The position numbers were made by a program, and so were the translations under genes. The notes beneath the pieces were generated by a model. That model was not told the DNA's origin, made no database searches, and saw nothing but the letters and a program-made list of their open reading frames with translations. Of a stretch of 64,000 bases of DNA, positions 1-8,775 are shown piece by piece (the first letter of the stretch is position 1; each line of letters opens with the position of its first letter). The DNA lies in NCBI RefSeq assembly GCF_003429665.1, contig NZ_QUWK01000011.1, forward strand, positions 1-64,000. The letters are read 5' to 3'. This DNA comes from Sphaerochaeta halotolerans (GTDB lineage: Bacteria > Spirochaetota > Spirochaetia > Sphaerochaetales > Sphaerochaetaceae).

Positions 1-231
1 CCCGGCTTGCCTTGCTTGTAAGTTTTCCCTGTAATTCTCGCACGAACGTAGCTTGTTACACTATCGTTCTTCATTCTTGTGAATTGACTGGGAAGCCCTA
101 AAGCTTCCTAACCCGCTTGATCAACGGCCGTAAACGGCAATCATCTCGCGGTATATCTTCTCTTCTCTTCTCTCATATGTCTGTCAAAAATCTGCTCGCT
201 TACGACTTAACGTCGTTTAGCGTGCTCCGAT
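1..231 (-). other. Structured untranslated leader running off the left edge
   Basis: No convincing reading frame is present. Read on the minus strand, the stretch downstream of the promoter at 232-261 holds several short hairpins: ACGAC/GTCGT, GCCGT/ACGGC and GGAAGC/GCTTCC. It also has a purine-rich run of repeated GAGAA units. A strong promoter followed by a long structured non-coding leader is typical of rRNA or another stable RNA, but the mature RNA would lie outside the window, so its identity is open. Confidence 0.4.
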
Positions 232-261
232 AACATAGCAAAAGACCTCTTACAGTGTCAA
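232..261 (-). promoter_or_regulatory. Strong sigma-70 type promoter firing leftward
   Basis: On the minus strand there is a perfect -35 TTGACA (256-261), an 18-bp spacer and a -10 TATGTT (232-237). It reads away from the HAD gene into the leader at 1-231. Confidence 0.6.
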
Positions 262-281
262 GCGTTCCATTCAAAGATTTT

Positions 282-1085
282 TCACAAATCTTGCTGTCGC
301 TTGGCGAGCAGAGCATCAACTATCTCTGCAAACCCTTCTCCACCTTCATTTTCTGCAACATAGGTAGGTAAAAACTGCATGGAATCAACTCGTTTTTTTA
401 TGTTCCCGACCCCAAAACTCAGAGGAAAATGGGAAAACATCACTTGGTCGTTTGGGGCGTCCCCACAGTAACAACCAGTTTCCAGCATTTCCTGCTCATC
501 GAGGCCAAGCACCTGGCTAAAAAAGGCTCTGGAACCTTCATACTTGTCAAACGACCCAAACCAAGCATTCACGTGTATCGAACTGACAGCTGTACCAGCA
601 CCCATATCTCGGCAGATCTCGACAATCTTATCGATACCGGCCTCAGAAAGAAAGGGGGGTTCACTTCCATGGTCAAAAGCAACATCGTATATTCGTGCAA
701 ACTGATCGCTCGATACCTTGGCACCATCAACAGAAGCGAGGACCCGTTTAATCATAGCCTGCACGCGTTCCTGATACCCTTCCTGCACAATTGAAGGATG
801 TACAAAATGACGAATAGCACCATCCTCTCGATAGAGACAGACAGCCCCGCTTTCACTCAACACTGCCTCTATCGGCCATTGGCGGAGATAGGTGTCCCCC
901 CAACCGGCTGAACCACCTGTTACACAGATGGTTCGGATTCCTGCCTCTTCAAGCTTATACAATGCTTCTAAAGCAATTGGCCGTAGTTTTCCATGGGTGG
1001 TAAGCGTGTCATCAACATCGGTGAGCAGGAAGGCAATCTTTTTTGCTTCTGTATCTAAGAGATTTTTTAATGGTTGCATGCTCAC
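282..1085 (-). CDS. HAD superfamily (subfamily IIB) phosphatase
   Basis: Cytosolic haloacid-dehalogenase hydrolase, probably a small-molecule (sugar) phosphatase. Motif I is DVDDT at residues 23-27, with the nucleophile Asp and the acid/base Asp two residues on. Motif IV is the GDAPND segment near residue 210, which binds Mg. The long insert between them is the C2-type cap of Cof-like and mannosyl-3-phosphoglycerate phosphatase-like enzymes. The GTG start overlaps the pgsA stop; an ATG at 1079 is the alternative start. It is co-transcribed with pgsA. Substrate cannot be read from sequence. Confidence 0.85.
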   Translation of the reverse strand: MSMQPLKNLLDTEAKKIAFLLTDVDDTLTTHGKLRPIALEALYKLEEAGIRTICVTGGSAGWGDTYLRQWPIEAVLSESGAVCLYREDGAIRHFVHPSIVQEGYQERVQAMIKRVLASVDGAKVSSDQFARIYDVAFDHGSEPPFLSEAGIDKIVEICRDMGAGTAVSSIHVNAWFGSFDKYEGSRAFFSQVLGLDEQEMLETGCYCGDAPNDQVMFSHFPLSFGVGNIKKRVDSMQFLPTYVAENEGGEGFAEIVDALLAKRQQDL

Positions 1086-1678
1086 CGACTCATCGAAGAA
1101 AGTGTGCCATCACGAATAATAGCCCTAATATAGGTCAAGAAGGACATCACAGCAGCAATTGCTGCCAACACAAAAACCCCAGTGACTACGGGACGCAAGG
1201 CCTGGACAAACGAGGAATCACCAATCCAATTACCCAGCGCAATATAGAGGATACCCAACGCTCCACTCACTGCATACAGCACTGCCTTGCTCTTCCCCCA
1301 GATATTTGCAGCAACCGGCTTCCCCTTGCCCATCATCAGCATCCTGACAAACAGGATGGAGAACTCACGCCACATGATCAAAATAAAAGTCCAGAGTGGC
1401 ATAATTCCCGCTCCCGAGAGGCAGACAAAATAGGTCAACCTGCTAAAAGTATCAGCAAAGGGATCCATTACCTTTCCCAAGTCAGTCACCAAATTTTTAC
1501 TTCTCGCAATCTGGCCGTCCAACAGATCGGTCAGCTCTGTTAAAGCCCAAAGCACAAGCGTAAGGATGGAGGCCGCATCCTGAAATGAAGGTCCGAACCA
1601 TGAGCCAAGATGAAATGCAATGAAAAAAAGTGGTGCCATAATCAACCGCGACACAGTAAGCTTATTCGGAATATTCAT
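1082..1678 (-). CDS. pgsA: CDP-diacylglycerol--glycerol-3-phosphate 3-phosphatidyltransferase
   Basis: Integral membrane enzyme that makes phosphatidylglycerolphosphate, the committed step to phosphatidylglycerol and cardiolipin. The complete CDP-alcohol phosphotransferase signature is present: D54-G55-x2-A58-R59-x8-G68-x3-D72-x3-D76. Hydrophobic helices lie on both sides of it, and the length of 198 aa is usual. The start has a good ribosome site (GAGAGGT, 4 bases before ATG). It sits 12 bases after the M32 peptidase gene and overlaps the HAD gene, so the three probably form one operon. Confidence 0.9.
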   Translation of the reverse strand: MNIPNKLTVSRLIMAPLFFIAFHLGSWFGPSFQDAASILTLVLWALTELTDLLDGQIARSKNLVTDLGKVMDPFADTFSRLTYFVCLSGAGIMPLWTFILIMWREFSILFVRMLMMGKGKPVAANIWGKSKAVLYAVSGALGILYIALGNWIGDSSFVQALRPVVTGVFVLAAIAAVMSFLTYIRAIIRDGTLSSMSR

Positions 1679-1690
1679 ACGGACCTCTCA

Positions 1691-3187
1691 TTAGCCGAAC
1701 AAACGGCTGAATTTGTCTTCAAGGTAGCTTGTGAACAAACTCGCGTCAAGACCTCTGTTGGTTACCTTCTCCAGCGTTTCAAGGCCGGTATTGATTGCTC
1801 CTCGTTCATAGATTGAGGTTTTCAGATAGTCACTGATGGTCCCCAGATTACCACTTTGCAATAATGAAGAAACTGGCAGATCTTCCTTCACCTTTTTCCA
1901 AATCTGTGCTCCATAGAGATTTCCCAGAGCATAGGTTGGGAAATACCCGAAATCACCACTACTCCAATGGACATCCTGCAGCACCCCTTCCTTAATCGAT
2001 GCAGGAGTGAAACCCAAGAGTGAACGGTGCTCCGCATTCCACGCTTCGGGAACCTCATTGATGGAGACCTCCCCATTGATAATCATCTGTTCCAGATTAA
2101 AGCGAAGCATGACATGCAGGCTGTAGCTAACCTCGTCAGCGTTAACCCTGATCGGAGTTCTCTCCACTTTGTTAATTGCAATTACAAACTGATCCTCGGA
2201 AATCCCTGCAGTTTGTACAGGAAAGAGTGCTTTGAACCGGGGATAGTAGAAATGCCAAAACTCAGGACTTTTGGCAATCATGTTCTCCCAGAGCCTGCTC
2301 TGCGACTCATGCATTCCAAGCGAGGCGCCAACTGCCAAGCTGGTCCCCTTCAGTGCTGCATTTGAGGCACCCATCTCATAAAGAGCATGGCCTCCCTCAT
2401 GAACGGTGGAACTGAAACTATCCATCACCGAAGGATCAGTATAGCGGGTAGTAATTCGAATATCATCAGAACCAATGGTGGTGGTAAATGGATGCACAGA
2501 GACAGCACAACTCCCTCTCTGGAAGTCAAACTGCATTGCCTTCAACACCTCATTTGCAAACATCTGTTGTTGTTCAATCGGGTAGGAACCATAGAGAAAA
2601 GAACTATCCACAGTCTTTGAGGAGAATCGGTCCACCAAGGAGATCAAAGGTTCCTTGATCTCACTGAAGAGTTGGGCAACCTGGTCAGTCCTTATCCCCT
2701 CCTCAAACTCCTGGAGCAATCCATCATAGAGGCACCCTCCCTCCTGTTTCAATAGTGTAGCTTTCTCTCGCACCAACGTTACCATGGAAGAGAGGTCCCC
2801 ACTGAAGAGCGACCAATCGCCTGCCTTGCGCGCAGCAACCCAGCTGTTATGGGCTCTTGCCCCTTGTTCAGATATTGAACGTACCAATAAGACAGGAAGC
2901 TTTCTCATTTTCTCATACTCCCGTCTCCTGATCCTAATCAGCCCAAGCTCAACATCCGATGCATCATTCAAACCCTCAAGATGTGCCAACACCTCCCCCA
3001 TTTCTGGGGAACTGGCCAAGTCATGCCGCAGTTGGGCAAGATAGCCCAGTTGCACCGACCGCTCTTCCAATCCCAGAGGAGATAGTGATATCTCCTGGTC
3101 CCAGTAGAGTGTTGCCTCCATATGATCAATCAATACAATCTGGCGATCAATCTCAACCAAACGTGCATATGCTTCTCTTTGTGTCAT
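1691..3187 (-). CDS. M32 family metallocarboxypeptidase (Taq type)
   Basis: Zinc carboxypeptidase of about 498 aa, the usual family length, removing C-terminal residues from peptides in the cytosol. The metal-binding motif HEGGH (HExxH) lies near residue 260, with downstream family-typical blocks. The ATG at 3187 is chosen because a GGAGGT ribosome site sits 5 bases upstream; a TTG at 3199 in the same frame has no such support. It lies between thrS and pgsA and is separated from thrS by a hairpin. Confidence 0.9.
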   Translation of the reverse strand: MTQREAYARLVEIDRQIVLIDHMEATLYWDQEISLSPLGLEERSVQLGYLAQLRHDLASSPEMGEVLAHLEGLNDASDVELGLIRIRRREYEKMRKLPVLLVRSISEQGARAHNSWVAARKAGDWSLFSGDLSSMVTLVREKATLLKQEGGCLYDGLLQEFEEGIRTDQVAQLFSEIKEPLISLVDRFSSKTVDSSFLYGSYPIEQQQMFANEVLKAMQFDFQRGSCAVSVHPFTTTIGSDDIRITTRYTDPSVMDSFSSTVHEGGHALYEMGASNAALKGTSLAVGASLGMHESQSRLWENMIAKSPEFWHFYYPRFKALFPVQTAGISEDQFVIAINKVERTPIRVNADEVSYSLHVMLRFNLEQMIINGEVSINEVPEAWNAEHRSLLGFTPASIKEGVLQDVHWSSGDFGYFPTYALGNLYGAQIWKKVKEDLPVSSLLQSGNLGTISDYLKTSIYERGAINTGLETLEKVTNRGLDASLFTSYLEDKFSRLFG

Positions 3188-3207
3188 GGATACCTCCAAC
3201 TGAAATT

Positions 3208-3232
3208 GAGAGCCAGAATGGCTCCGGCTCTC
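3208..3232 (-). terminator. Hairpin after thrS
   Basis: Inverted repeat GAGAGCC/GGCTCTC on the minus strand just after the thrS stop, followed by AATTTC. The U-tract is weak, so termination may be partial. Confidence 0.45.
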
Positions 3233-3253
3233 AGTATTACATTCCTTACTGTC

Positions 3254-4999
3254 CTACAGTTGTTCCTTGCTTGCAACCTTCTCTCTCACCATATCAATGA
3301 AAGCCTGGGTTGTAAGTCCGTTCTCCTGTTTGCCGCTTCTGAGGCGTACTGAAACCTGGTCATGCTCCATCTCACGTTCACCAATGATTACCATGTACGG
3401 TATCTTCAGTTTCTGGGCGTTACGAATTTTTGCATTCATCCTGTCATCTCCAAGATCAGCAGAAACTCGAAAACCTTCGCTGCGAAGTCGCTTCTCCAAG
3501 GTCTTTGCATAGTCAAAGAAGGTCTCCCCTACTGGGATGATCTTGATCTGCTCAGGTGCAAGCCAAGGCGGGAACGCCCCTGCGTAGTGCTCGATAAGCA
3601 CCCCGAAGAACCGCTCGATGGAACCAAGGAGGGCACGGTGGATCATATAGGGACGCTTCTCCACTCCATCCTTGTCTACAAAGGTCATGTCAAATCGTTC
3701 AGGTTCGTTGAAATCGAATTGCACTGTGGAAAGCTGCCATTCACGTCCGATGGCATCCTTGACCTTCAGGTCAATCTTCGGGCCATAGAAGGCACCACCA
3801 CCCTCGTCAACCTCATAGGAAAGACCTTCCTTCTCAATGGCCTGTCTGAGGGCCTCGGTTGCATCCGCCCAACGCTGCGGATCCCCGACAGCCTTTTCCG
3901 GCATCGTGGAGAGGTATGCATTAATTTCGGAAAACCCGAAGGAGTGCAACATATGCAGCGAGAACCTGAGTACTTCCAAAATCTCATCGTTCATCTGGTC
4001 TGGAGTGACAAACAGGTGAGCATCATCCTGGGTGAACCCACGAACGCGCATCAGCCCGTGCATCGCACCAGCCTTCTCATAGCGATAGACAGTCCCCAGC
4101 TCCGCCCATCTGAAAGGCAAATCGCGATAGGAGTGCTTGCTGTTCTTATAGATCATGATGTGGAACGGACAGTTCATCGGTTTCACATAGTAATCGCTCT
4201 TGTCCATCTCCATGGGAGGATACATCCCTTCCTTGTAGAAACCAAGGTGACCACTGGTCTCCCAAAGCCAGGAACGTCCAATATGGGGGGTGTACACCAT
4301 TTCATACCCATTGGCATAGTGCTCCTTACGCCAGAAATCCTCGATTGCCTGTCTTATACGGGCACCCATTGGATGCCAATAGACAAGACCCGGACCTGCT
4401 TCCTCATGCAAACTGAACAAATCAAGTTCCTTGCCGAGCTTGCGGTGGTCGCGTTTCTCAACATCTTCAAGATGCTGCAAATAGAGACGAAGTTCCTTGG
4501 CATTGGACCAAGCCGTACCATAGATACGGGTCAGCATGGGATTGGTTTCCTTGCCTCTCCAATATGCTCCGGCAATGCTCATCAATTTGAAGGCATCACC
4601 GTTAAGCTCCTTGGTAGAATCCACATGGGGACCACGACAGAGGTCGGTAAACCCTCCTTGGTTGTAGAGGCTTACCTCTTCATCCTCGGGAATTGCCTCG
4701 AGCAATTCCAACTTGTACTTCTGGCTTGCAAAGCGCTGCTTTGCTTCATCTCGGCTGACCACCGTCCTTACAAACGGCTTATCCTCCTTGATGATTGCAC
4801 GCATCCGCTCGGAAATCTCATCGAGGTCCTCTGTGACCAGCTGCCGGGGAAGATCAAAATCATAATAGAATCCATTATCAATCGCAGGACCAATAGCAAT
4901 CTGTGCATCTGGGAACATCTCGAGAACCGCCTCTGCCATCACATGTGCCATTGAATGCCGTATCTTGGAGAGTTTCTCTCCTGCTTCTAACGTTGCCAT
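3254..4999 (-). CDS. thrS: Threonyl-tRNA synthetase lacking the TGS domain
   Basis: Class II synthetase that charges tRNA-Thr. At 581 aa it is about 60 aa shorter than the common bacterial enzyme because it starts directly at the editing domain: the N-terminal TGS domain is absent. Editing residues are present (HSMAH near residue 15, CRGPH near 120). The catalytic domain has the zinc ligands in MNCPFH, DDAH and IHRA, and the C-terminal anticodon-binding domain is present. The start has GAGGAG 5 bases upstream. A T-box leader precedes it, so expression should respond to uncharged tRNA-Thr. Confidence 0.95.
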   Translation of the reverse strand: MATLEAGEKLSKIRHSMAHVMAEAVLEMFPDAQIAIGPAIDNGFYYDFDLPRQLVTEDLDEISERMRAIIKEDKPFVRTVVSRDEAKQRFASQKYKLELLEAIPEDEEVSLYNQGGFTDLCRGPHVDSTKELNGDAFKLMSIAGAYWRGKETNPMLTRIYGTAWSNAKELRLYLQHLEDVEKRDHRKLGKELDLFSLHEEAGPGLVYWHPMGARIRQAIEDFWRKEHYANGYEMVYTPHIGRSWLWETSGHLGFYKEGMYPPMEMDKSDYYVKPMNCPFHIMIYKNSKHSYRDLPFRWAELGTVYRYEKAGAMHGLMRVRGFTQDDAHLFVTPDQMNDEILEVLRFSLHMLHSFGFSEINAYLSTMPEKAVGDPQRWADATEALRQAIEKEGLSYEVDEGGGAFYGPKIDLKVKDAIGREWQLSTVQFDFNEPERFDMTFVDKDGVEKRPYMIHRALLGSIERFFGVLIEHYAGAFPPWLAPEQIKIIPVGETFFDYAKTLEKRLRSEGFRVSADLGDDRMNAKIRNAQKLKIPYMVIIGEREMEHDQVSVRLRSGKQENGLTTQAFIDMVREKVASKEQL

Positions 5000-5028
5000 A
5001 CTATCTCCTCACTCATACCCATTCCAAC

Positions 5029-5325
5029 AAAAAAAGCCTTCATGCCCTCACCCTACCGGGTGGCATGTTCCACTTCCGGCAAGGACGAAGACATGAAAGC
5101 TCTCATGTTCCGCGGTTCCACCTTGCTTCCCTTCCCAGCTTATTCACTCTGGGAAAGACACTCATTGCACCTGTATCGCCAGGTATGCGGCATGGCCTAC
5201 TAACTGATGCGTTCGACCTGCAGCTCAAAAGGGGTTTTCATCGGGCGCCATTCAGACTTCTCTCAACCAAGGAAGTCCTCTCTTTGAATCCGCTACCGAC
5301 TACTCGTCTTTCTCATCGCCTTGTC
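5029..5325 (-). promoter_or_regulatory. T-box riboswitch upstream of thrS
   Basis: The minus-strand leader of about 300 nt contains the T-box core AAGGTGGAACCGCG (5111-5124). Its flank CAAGG can pair with CCTTG (5080-5084) to form the antiterminator. The competing terminator uses CATGCC/GGCATG and ACCC/GGGT (5041-5067), with CCTT/AAGG outside and a run of seven T (5029-5035). Upstream lie GATGAGAAAGACGAGTAG and a GAATGG block typical of stem I. An ACC (Thr) triplet in GAAAACCCC is the candidate specifier. An uncharged tRNA-Thr acceptor end would bind the TGGA bulge and allow read-through into thrS. Confidence 0.9.
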
Positions 5326-5329
5326 CTAT

Positions 5330-5358
5330 AGAATGCTCACATCGAAGCAATTAGTCAA
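5330..5358 (-). promoter_or_regulatory. Promoter of the T-box/thrS transcript
   Basis: Minus-strand -35 TTGACT (5353-5358) overlaps the stop codon of the upstream reductase gene. It is followed by a 17-bp spacer and a -10 CATTCT (5330-5335). The implied start is a few bases before the T-box stem I. Confidence 0.55.
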
Positions 5359-5834
5359 GTCCAAAGTGCCTGGGAAATAATCTTGGCAGCACGTTCCAAC
5401 AGATGTTGGTCATCTTCAGCAAAACGCCCTCTTTGGGCGCTATCCACATCCAGGACTCCTAGCACATCCCCATTTTTATTGATCAAGGGAACCACCAATT
5501 CACTTCTGGAAGCACTGTCACAGGCAATGTGGCCAGGAAAGGTGTGCACATCGTCTACCCTCACACTCTGTTTTGAACGAGCAGCAAGTCCACATACTCC
5601 ACGATCCAAGCTGATATCAGTGCAGGCAACTTTTCCCTGGAATGGACCAAGCACCAAGGCCGTGCGGTCCTCCTTCATGAGGTAAAACCCCACCCAGTTG
5701 ATCCTCTCCAGATACTGGTTGAGCAGAGCTGAGACATTGGAAAGATGGCAATATCGTCTCTCTATACTCCCATCCCACCCTTCAGTTATTGCAGAAAGTT
5801 GTTCAAGGAATGAACTGCCTGTACCTACATGCAT
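5355..5834 (-). CDS. msrC: Free methionine-(R)-sulfoxide reductase, GAF fold
   Basis: Cytosolic antioxidant enzyme reducing free Met-R-sulfoxide with thioredoxin. It is a single GAF domain of 159 aa, the usual length. The family signature GVCG ... DVH.FPGHIACDSASRSE carries the redox/catalytic cysteines. A ribosome site AAGGAG precedes the start, 4 bases after the hydrogenase stop, so it is the last gene of the hydrogenase operon. That fits protection of an anaerobe's redox machinery. Confidence 0.88.
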   Translation of the reverse strand: MHVGTGSSFLEQLSAITEGWDGSIERRYCHLSNVSALLNQYLERINWVGFYLMKEDRTALVLGPFQGKVACTDISLDRGVCGLAARSKQSVRVDDVHTFPGHIACDSASRSELVVPLINKNGDVLGVLDVDSAQRGRFAEDDQHLLERAAKIISQALWT

Positions 5835-5838
5835 ATGA

Positions 5839-7311
5839 TTACTCCTTGGGCTTCAGTATTGCACGCATCGCTTCTACGGGGCTAGAGGCTCTATTGCCTC
5901 CCCTGAGTCGAAGTGCAACAGAGGGCTTTACTACCACCCCCGGCCCGTTGATACAGCCACCTTCACAGCACATGACCTCAACCAAGTCGGCATCTACAGG
6001 TCTTTTCTCCCACGTTTTCATCACCCGGGCCATTTTTCTGTCTATCCCATTCACCGGGAAGAACGAAATCTCATCCCCAATCGCAGCACGCTTGTTCACA
6101 CAGGCAGCAGCACCGCCAGAGAGGGCAAATTCCCTGCAATCTTCAAAGCGGGAAACATCTTCAAGATCAGTGGCATCCATCTCCCGAACATCAATATCTT
6201 TTGCGACAAAGAGGGACGCCAGTTCGCTGAAGGTCAGCACACCGTCTATGGTGCCAAGGGAGGCAGCCTCATCTTTCTTTGCCAGACAAGGACCGATGAA
6301 AATCACACTCGTATCCTTATTCCGCTCCTTGGCCAGCATTGCTGTGTATGCCATCGGGGAGAGAGCTGATGACCGACGATTCTCAAGGAACGGAAGGTGC
6401 TTGTCTACCAGCGTCATGTACGCTGAACAACAGCTTGTTGTCATGAATCCTGTTCCTTCTCTCTTTCTGGAGGCCAATTCTTCAGCCTCGTGCAAGCACG
6501 TTTCATGAGCACCTTCACTGACCTCAATCACTGAGGTGAAGCCGGTGGCAAGCAGAGCATGCTTTATTTGGGCAAGGGTTCCGGGAAATTGCCCTTCAAT
6601 CGCTGGCGCAATAATTGCAGTCATATGGTCTCTGTTTTTGAGTTTTTTGGCTACAGTCATGATTGTTGAACGCTCCACAATCGCTCCAAAAGGACAGCTT
6701 ATTGCGCATTTTCCGCAACTGATGCATCTGTCCCAATCAATTTCCACATAGCCCGTTTCATTCTTTTTCACTGCATCTACTGGACAAGCCTGTTCACAGG
6801 GAACGGGAATATGCACTACTGCATGGAAGGGGCATACCTCCATGCATTTCCCACAACGGATGCACCTGCTCTCATCGATGTGTGCCTTGCCCCCTGAGAA
6901 GGTAATGCAGTCCTTCGGGCAATTGGAAAGACAAGGACGCGCAAAACATCCACGACAGGCATCACTGATCATGTATCGATCGGGAGGGCAGGATGAACAA
7001 GCAGTGCTGATTGTCGTCAACAAAGGGGAAAGCGGTTTGTCTTCCTCCATGATCTCCTGCACATAGGAAGAGAGGCTCTTCATTTCATCATCCTCTCTCT
7101 CGATATCAAAACCCAAGAAGGCCATGATACGGTAGCGTACCATCGCCCGTTCCTTGTAGATGCAACACCGAGTGGGAATACGTTGCTTTGGAATGAGCTG
7201 TATGGGAATCTTGTCCACATTCTGGACCAAGGTATCTTGGAAAAATTGCTTGAGCACCTCAGTGTGCACTTGGCGCTTGATTGTTGTGTACTGGTTGTTC
7301 AATTCAAGCAT
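5839..7311 (-). CDS. Catalytic [FeFe]-hydrogenase, monomeric group B type
   Basis: Cytosolic hydrogenase evolving H2 from reduced ferredoxin, 490 aa. The N-terminal ~110 residues are an extension without clear motifs. Next come several 4Fe-4S motifs, including CIRCGKCMEVCP and CISCGKCAISCP. The H-cluster domain has all three motifs: TTSCCSAY (both cysteines kept, usual Pro replaced by Ser), GPCLAKKDE, and EVMCCEGGCINGPG. The gene overlaps the upstream 2Fe-2S gene by 8 bases. A role in disposing of fermentation electrons is inferred from the cluster and the nearby rex. Maturases (HydEFG) are not in the window. Confidence 0.9.
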   Translation of the reverse strand: MLELNNQYTTIKRQVHTEVLKQFFQDTLVQNVDKIPIQLIPKQRIPTRCCIYKERAMVRYRIMAFLGFDIEREDDEMKSLSSYVQEIMEEDKPLSPLLTTISTACSSCPPDRYMISDACRGCFARPCLSNCPKDCITFSGGKAHIDESRCIRCGKCMEVCPFHAVVHIPVPCEQACPVDAVKKNETGYVEIDWDRCISCGKCAISCPFGAIVERSTIMTVAKKLKNRDHMTAIIAPAIEGQFPGTLAQIKHALLATGFTSVIEVSEGAHETCLHEAEELASRKREGTGFMTTSCCSAYMTLVDKHLPFLENRRSSALSPMAYTAMLAKERNKDTSVIFIGPCLAKKDEAASLGTIDGVLTFSELASLFVAKDIDVREMDATDLEDVSRFEDCREFALSGGAAACVNKRAAIGDEISFFPVNGIDRKMARVMKTWEKRPVDADLVEVMCCEGGCINGPGVVVKPSVALRLRGGNRASSPVEAMRAILKPKE

Positions 7312-7570
7312 GGACGGCCTCCCGCAATAATTTACATAACTTATCCTGGGTCATCTCTCCAAATACTTTTCCATCAATCTCAATATAGGGGGGACGGACG
7401 GCCATTGTATCATCCTTGCAACCTGAGATGCAGGAAATGCCATGGATATCACATCCTGCAAGCACAACAGGGTCCAAAAAATCCTGGTAAAGCAATAGAT
7501 CGGCCCCACCCTGCACAAAACATGCAGTCCCCACACAAATCCTGACACTCACCTTCTCTTTCTTTCCCAT
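7304..7570 (-). CDS. Thioredoxin-like 2Fe-2S ferredoxin (NuoE-C type)
   Basis: Small electron carrier of 88 aa. The four ligands have the thioredoxin-like spacing: C-x4-C in CVGTAC and C-x3-C in CISGC. The ATG at 7570 is chosen because TAGGAG lies upstream; a longer frame back to 7645 overlaps the SpoIIE-type gene and lacks a site. It probably passes electrons to the catalytic hydrogenase whose start it overlaps. Confidence 0.85.
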   Translation of the reverse strand: MGKKEKVSVRICVGTACFVQGGADLLLYQDFLDPVVLAGCDIHGISCISGCKDDTMAVRPPYIEIDGKVFGEMTQDKLCKLLREAVHA

Positions 7571-7581
7571 GACTGTATCTC

Positions 7582-8775
7582 CTATATATATTCCAAAGAT
7601 GTTTCTTTCAAATAGTTGTCTTCCAATGCCCGCTGCAACCTGCAAATCAAGGTTCTACGAATCCCAATTTCCACCGGAATGCTGGGATCTTGGTGTGCTT
7701 CATTAATTTTCGTTCCGACGATGAAGTGTACTTGATCACTCTCTTGCATGACCTGAATGAACTTCTTCACTGCATCATTGGGTAGGGTATATGCTTGCCT
7801 TTTTTGCTCCAGGACGGTTGCCACTTTACTCAGTGTCAACATCCCTTCCGTCACCAGATCCAGCCCTTCCATCTTCGAGCATGGCGGTACTTGTGGGGAC
7901 CAACAGCTCATATCAACTTTCAAAGGTCGATTCAGGATTCTGCTTACAATCTGGGCTGTCGTTCCTCCACTGACAATCCGTTTCCCTTCAAAACTCCGGA
8001 TTTTCTCTACCAGTACACAATCTTGTTCTTTCTTAAAGGGAGGACCAGTTACTACCAGTGTCCTCCTGGGTTTTCTCACATACAAAACCATACAGGTAAT
8101 GTCATCCTTTGCAGTAAGACGATCGAGCGTATGGGCATGGGCCACAACATCCCGTGCAAGATCGTGACTAGATATATCTGGATTCCGTTCGATTAACTTT
8201 TGGGCGAATGACCTCACTCCATCAAGACGCCAGCCCAAGGGAAGCGATTTTCCCATGCCAGCCTGGGTAACACCATCACTAAATATCAAGAGACGACTTC
8301 CAATGGGAAGCTTCAGAAAAGAATGCCCTAACACTTCCCGCTTAAATGCCCCATCCCTTTTGAGATCAATCTTCTCCCGTTCCCATCGGACGGGAACACC
8401 CCCTTGGAACATGAGTGCTGAAGGATTGTCGTACTCAACAAGATTCACCAGTACTTCACCCGCGTTGTTCCTTCTCAGATCAGCAATGGTGAATGTTGCA
8501 TAGCTGATCTTTCTTTCCTTGCACACAGGAAGTGTATTCATGATAATCTTAGCTGAGCGCGTCAAATCCATGGGACTGAAGCTAAGCTTATGGGCCATAC
8601 GGGCTGTAAGGCTTGCCAACACATTTGCCTTTACGCCACTACCCAGTCCATCACTGAGTGTGCAGACAATCTGGCCAGATGCATCCTGTCTAGACAGCAG
8701 GAACACATCCCCTCCAATTTTTTGACCATGCTTGTAGATTTGTGCATAATCTACATCAATGAAAACGTCGTTCAT
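7582..8775 (-). CDS. SpoIIE-type PP2C serine phosphatase of the hydrogenase cluster
   Basis: Protein of 397 aa with a PP2C/SpoIIE phosphatase core in the first ~220 residues. The metal-binding segments are LSDGLGSG near residue 40, FSDGV and KDDITCMVLYV. The C-terminal ~170 residues form a separate region without an assigned domain. It overlaps the sensory hydrogenase by ATGA, so the two are translationally coupled. Such phosphatases accompany sensory [FeFe]-hydrogenases in clostridia, so a signalling output is inferred; the target protein is unknown. Confidence 0.85.
   Translation of the reverse strand: MNDVFIDVDYAQIYKHGQKIGGDVFLLSRQDASGQIVCTLSDGLGSGVKANVLASLTARMAHKLSFSPMDLTRSAKIIMNTLPVCKERKISYATFTIADLRRNNAGEVLVNLVEYDNPSALMFQGGVPVRWEREKIDLKRDGAFKREVLGHSFLKLPIGSRLLIFSDGVTQAGMGKSLPLGWRLDGVRSFAQKLIERNPDISSHDLARDVVAHAHTLDRLTAKDDITCMVLYVRKPRRTLVVTGPPFKKEQDCVLVEKIRSFEGKRIVSGGTTAQIVSRILNRPLKVDMSCWSPQVPPCSKMEGLDLVTEGMLTLSKVATVLEQKRQAYTLPNDAVKKFIQVMQESDQVHFIVGTKINEAHQDPSIPVEIGIRRTLICRLQRALEDNYLKETSLEYI

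Noticed and set aside
1-60. GTGCG near the left edge (minus strand) as a group II intron 5' end
   Set aside because: Five bases alone are not evidence; domains I-VI would lie outside the window.
3362-4954. A 530-codon open frame on the plus strand opposite thrS
   Set aside because: It is the antisense shadow of thrS; it has no family motifs and no ribosome site, and the minus strand encodes an unmistakable synthetase.
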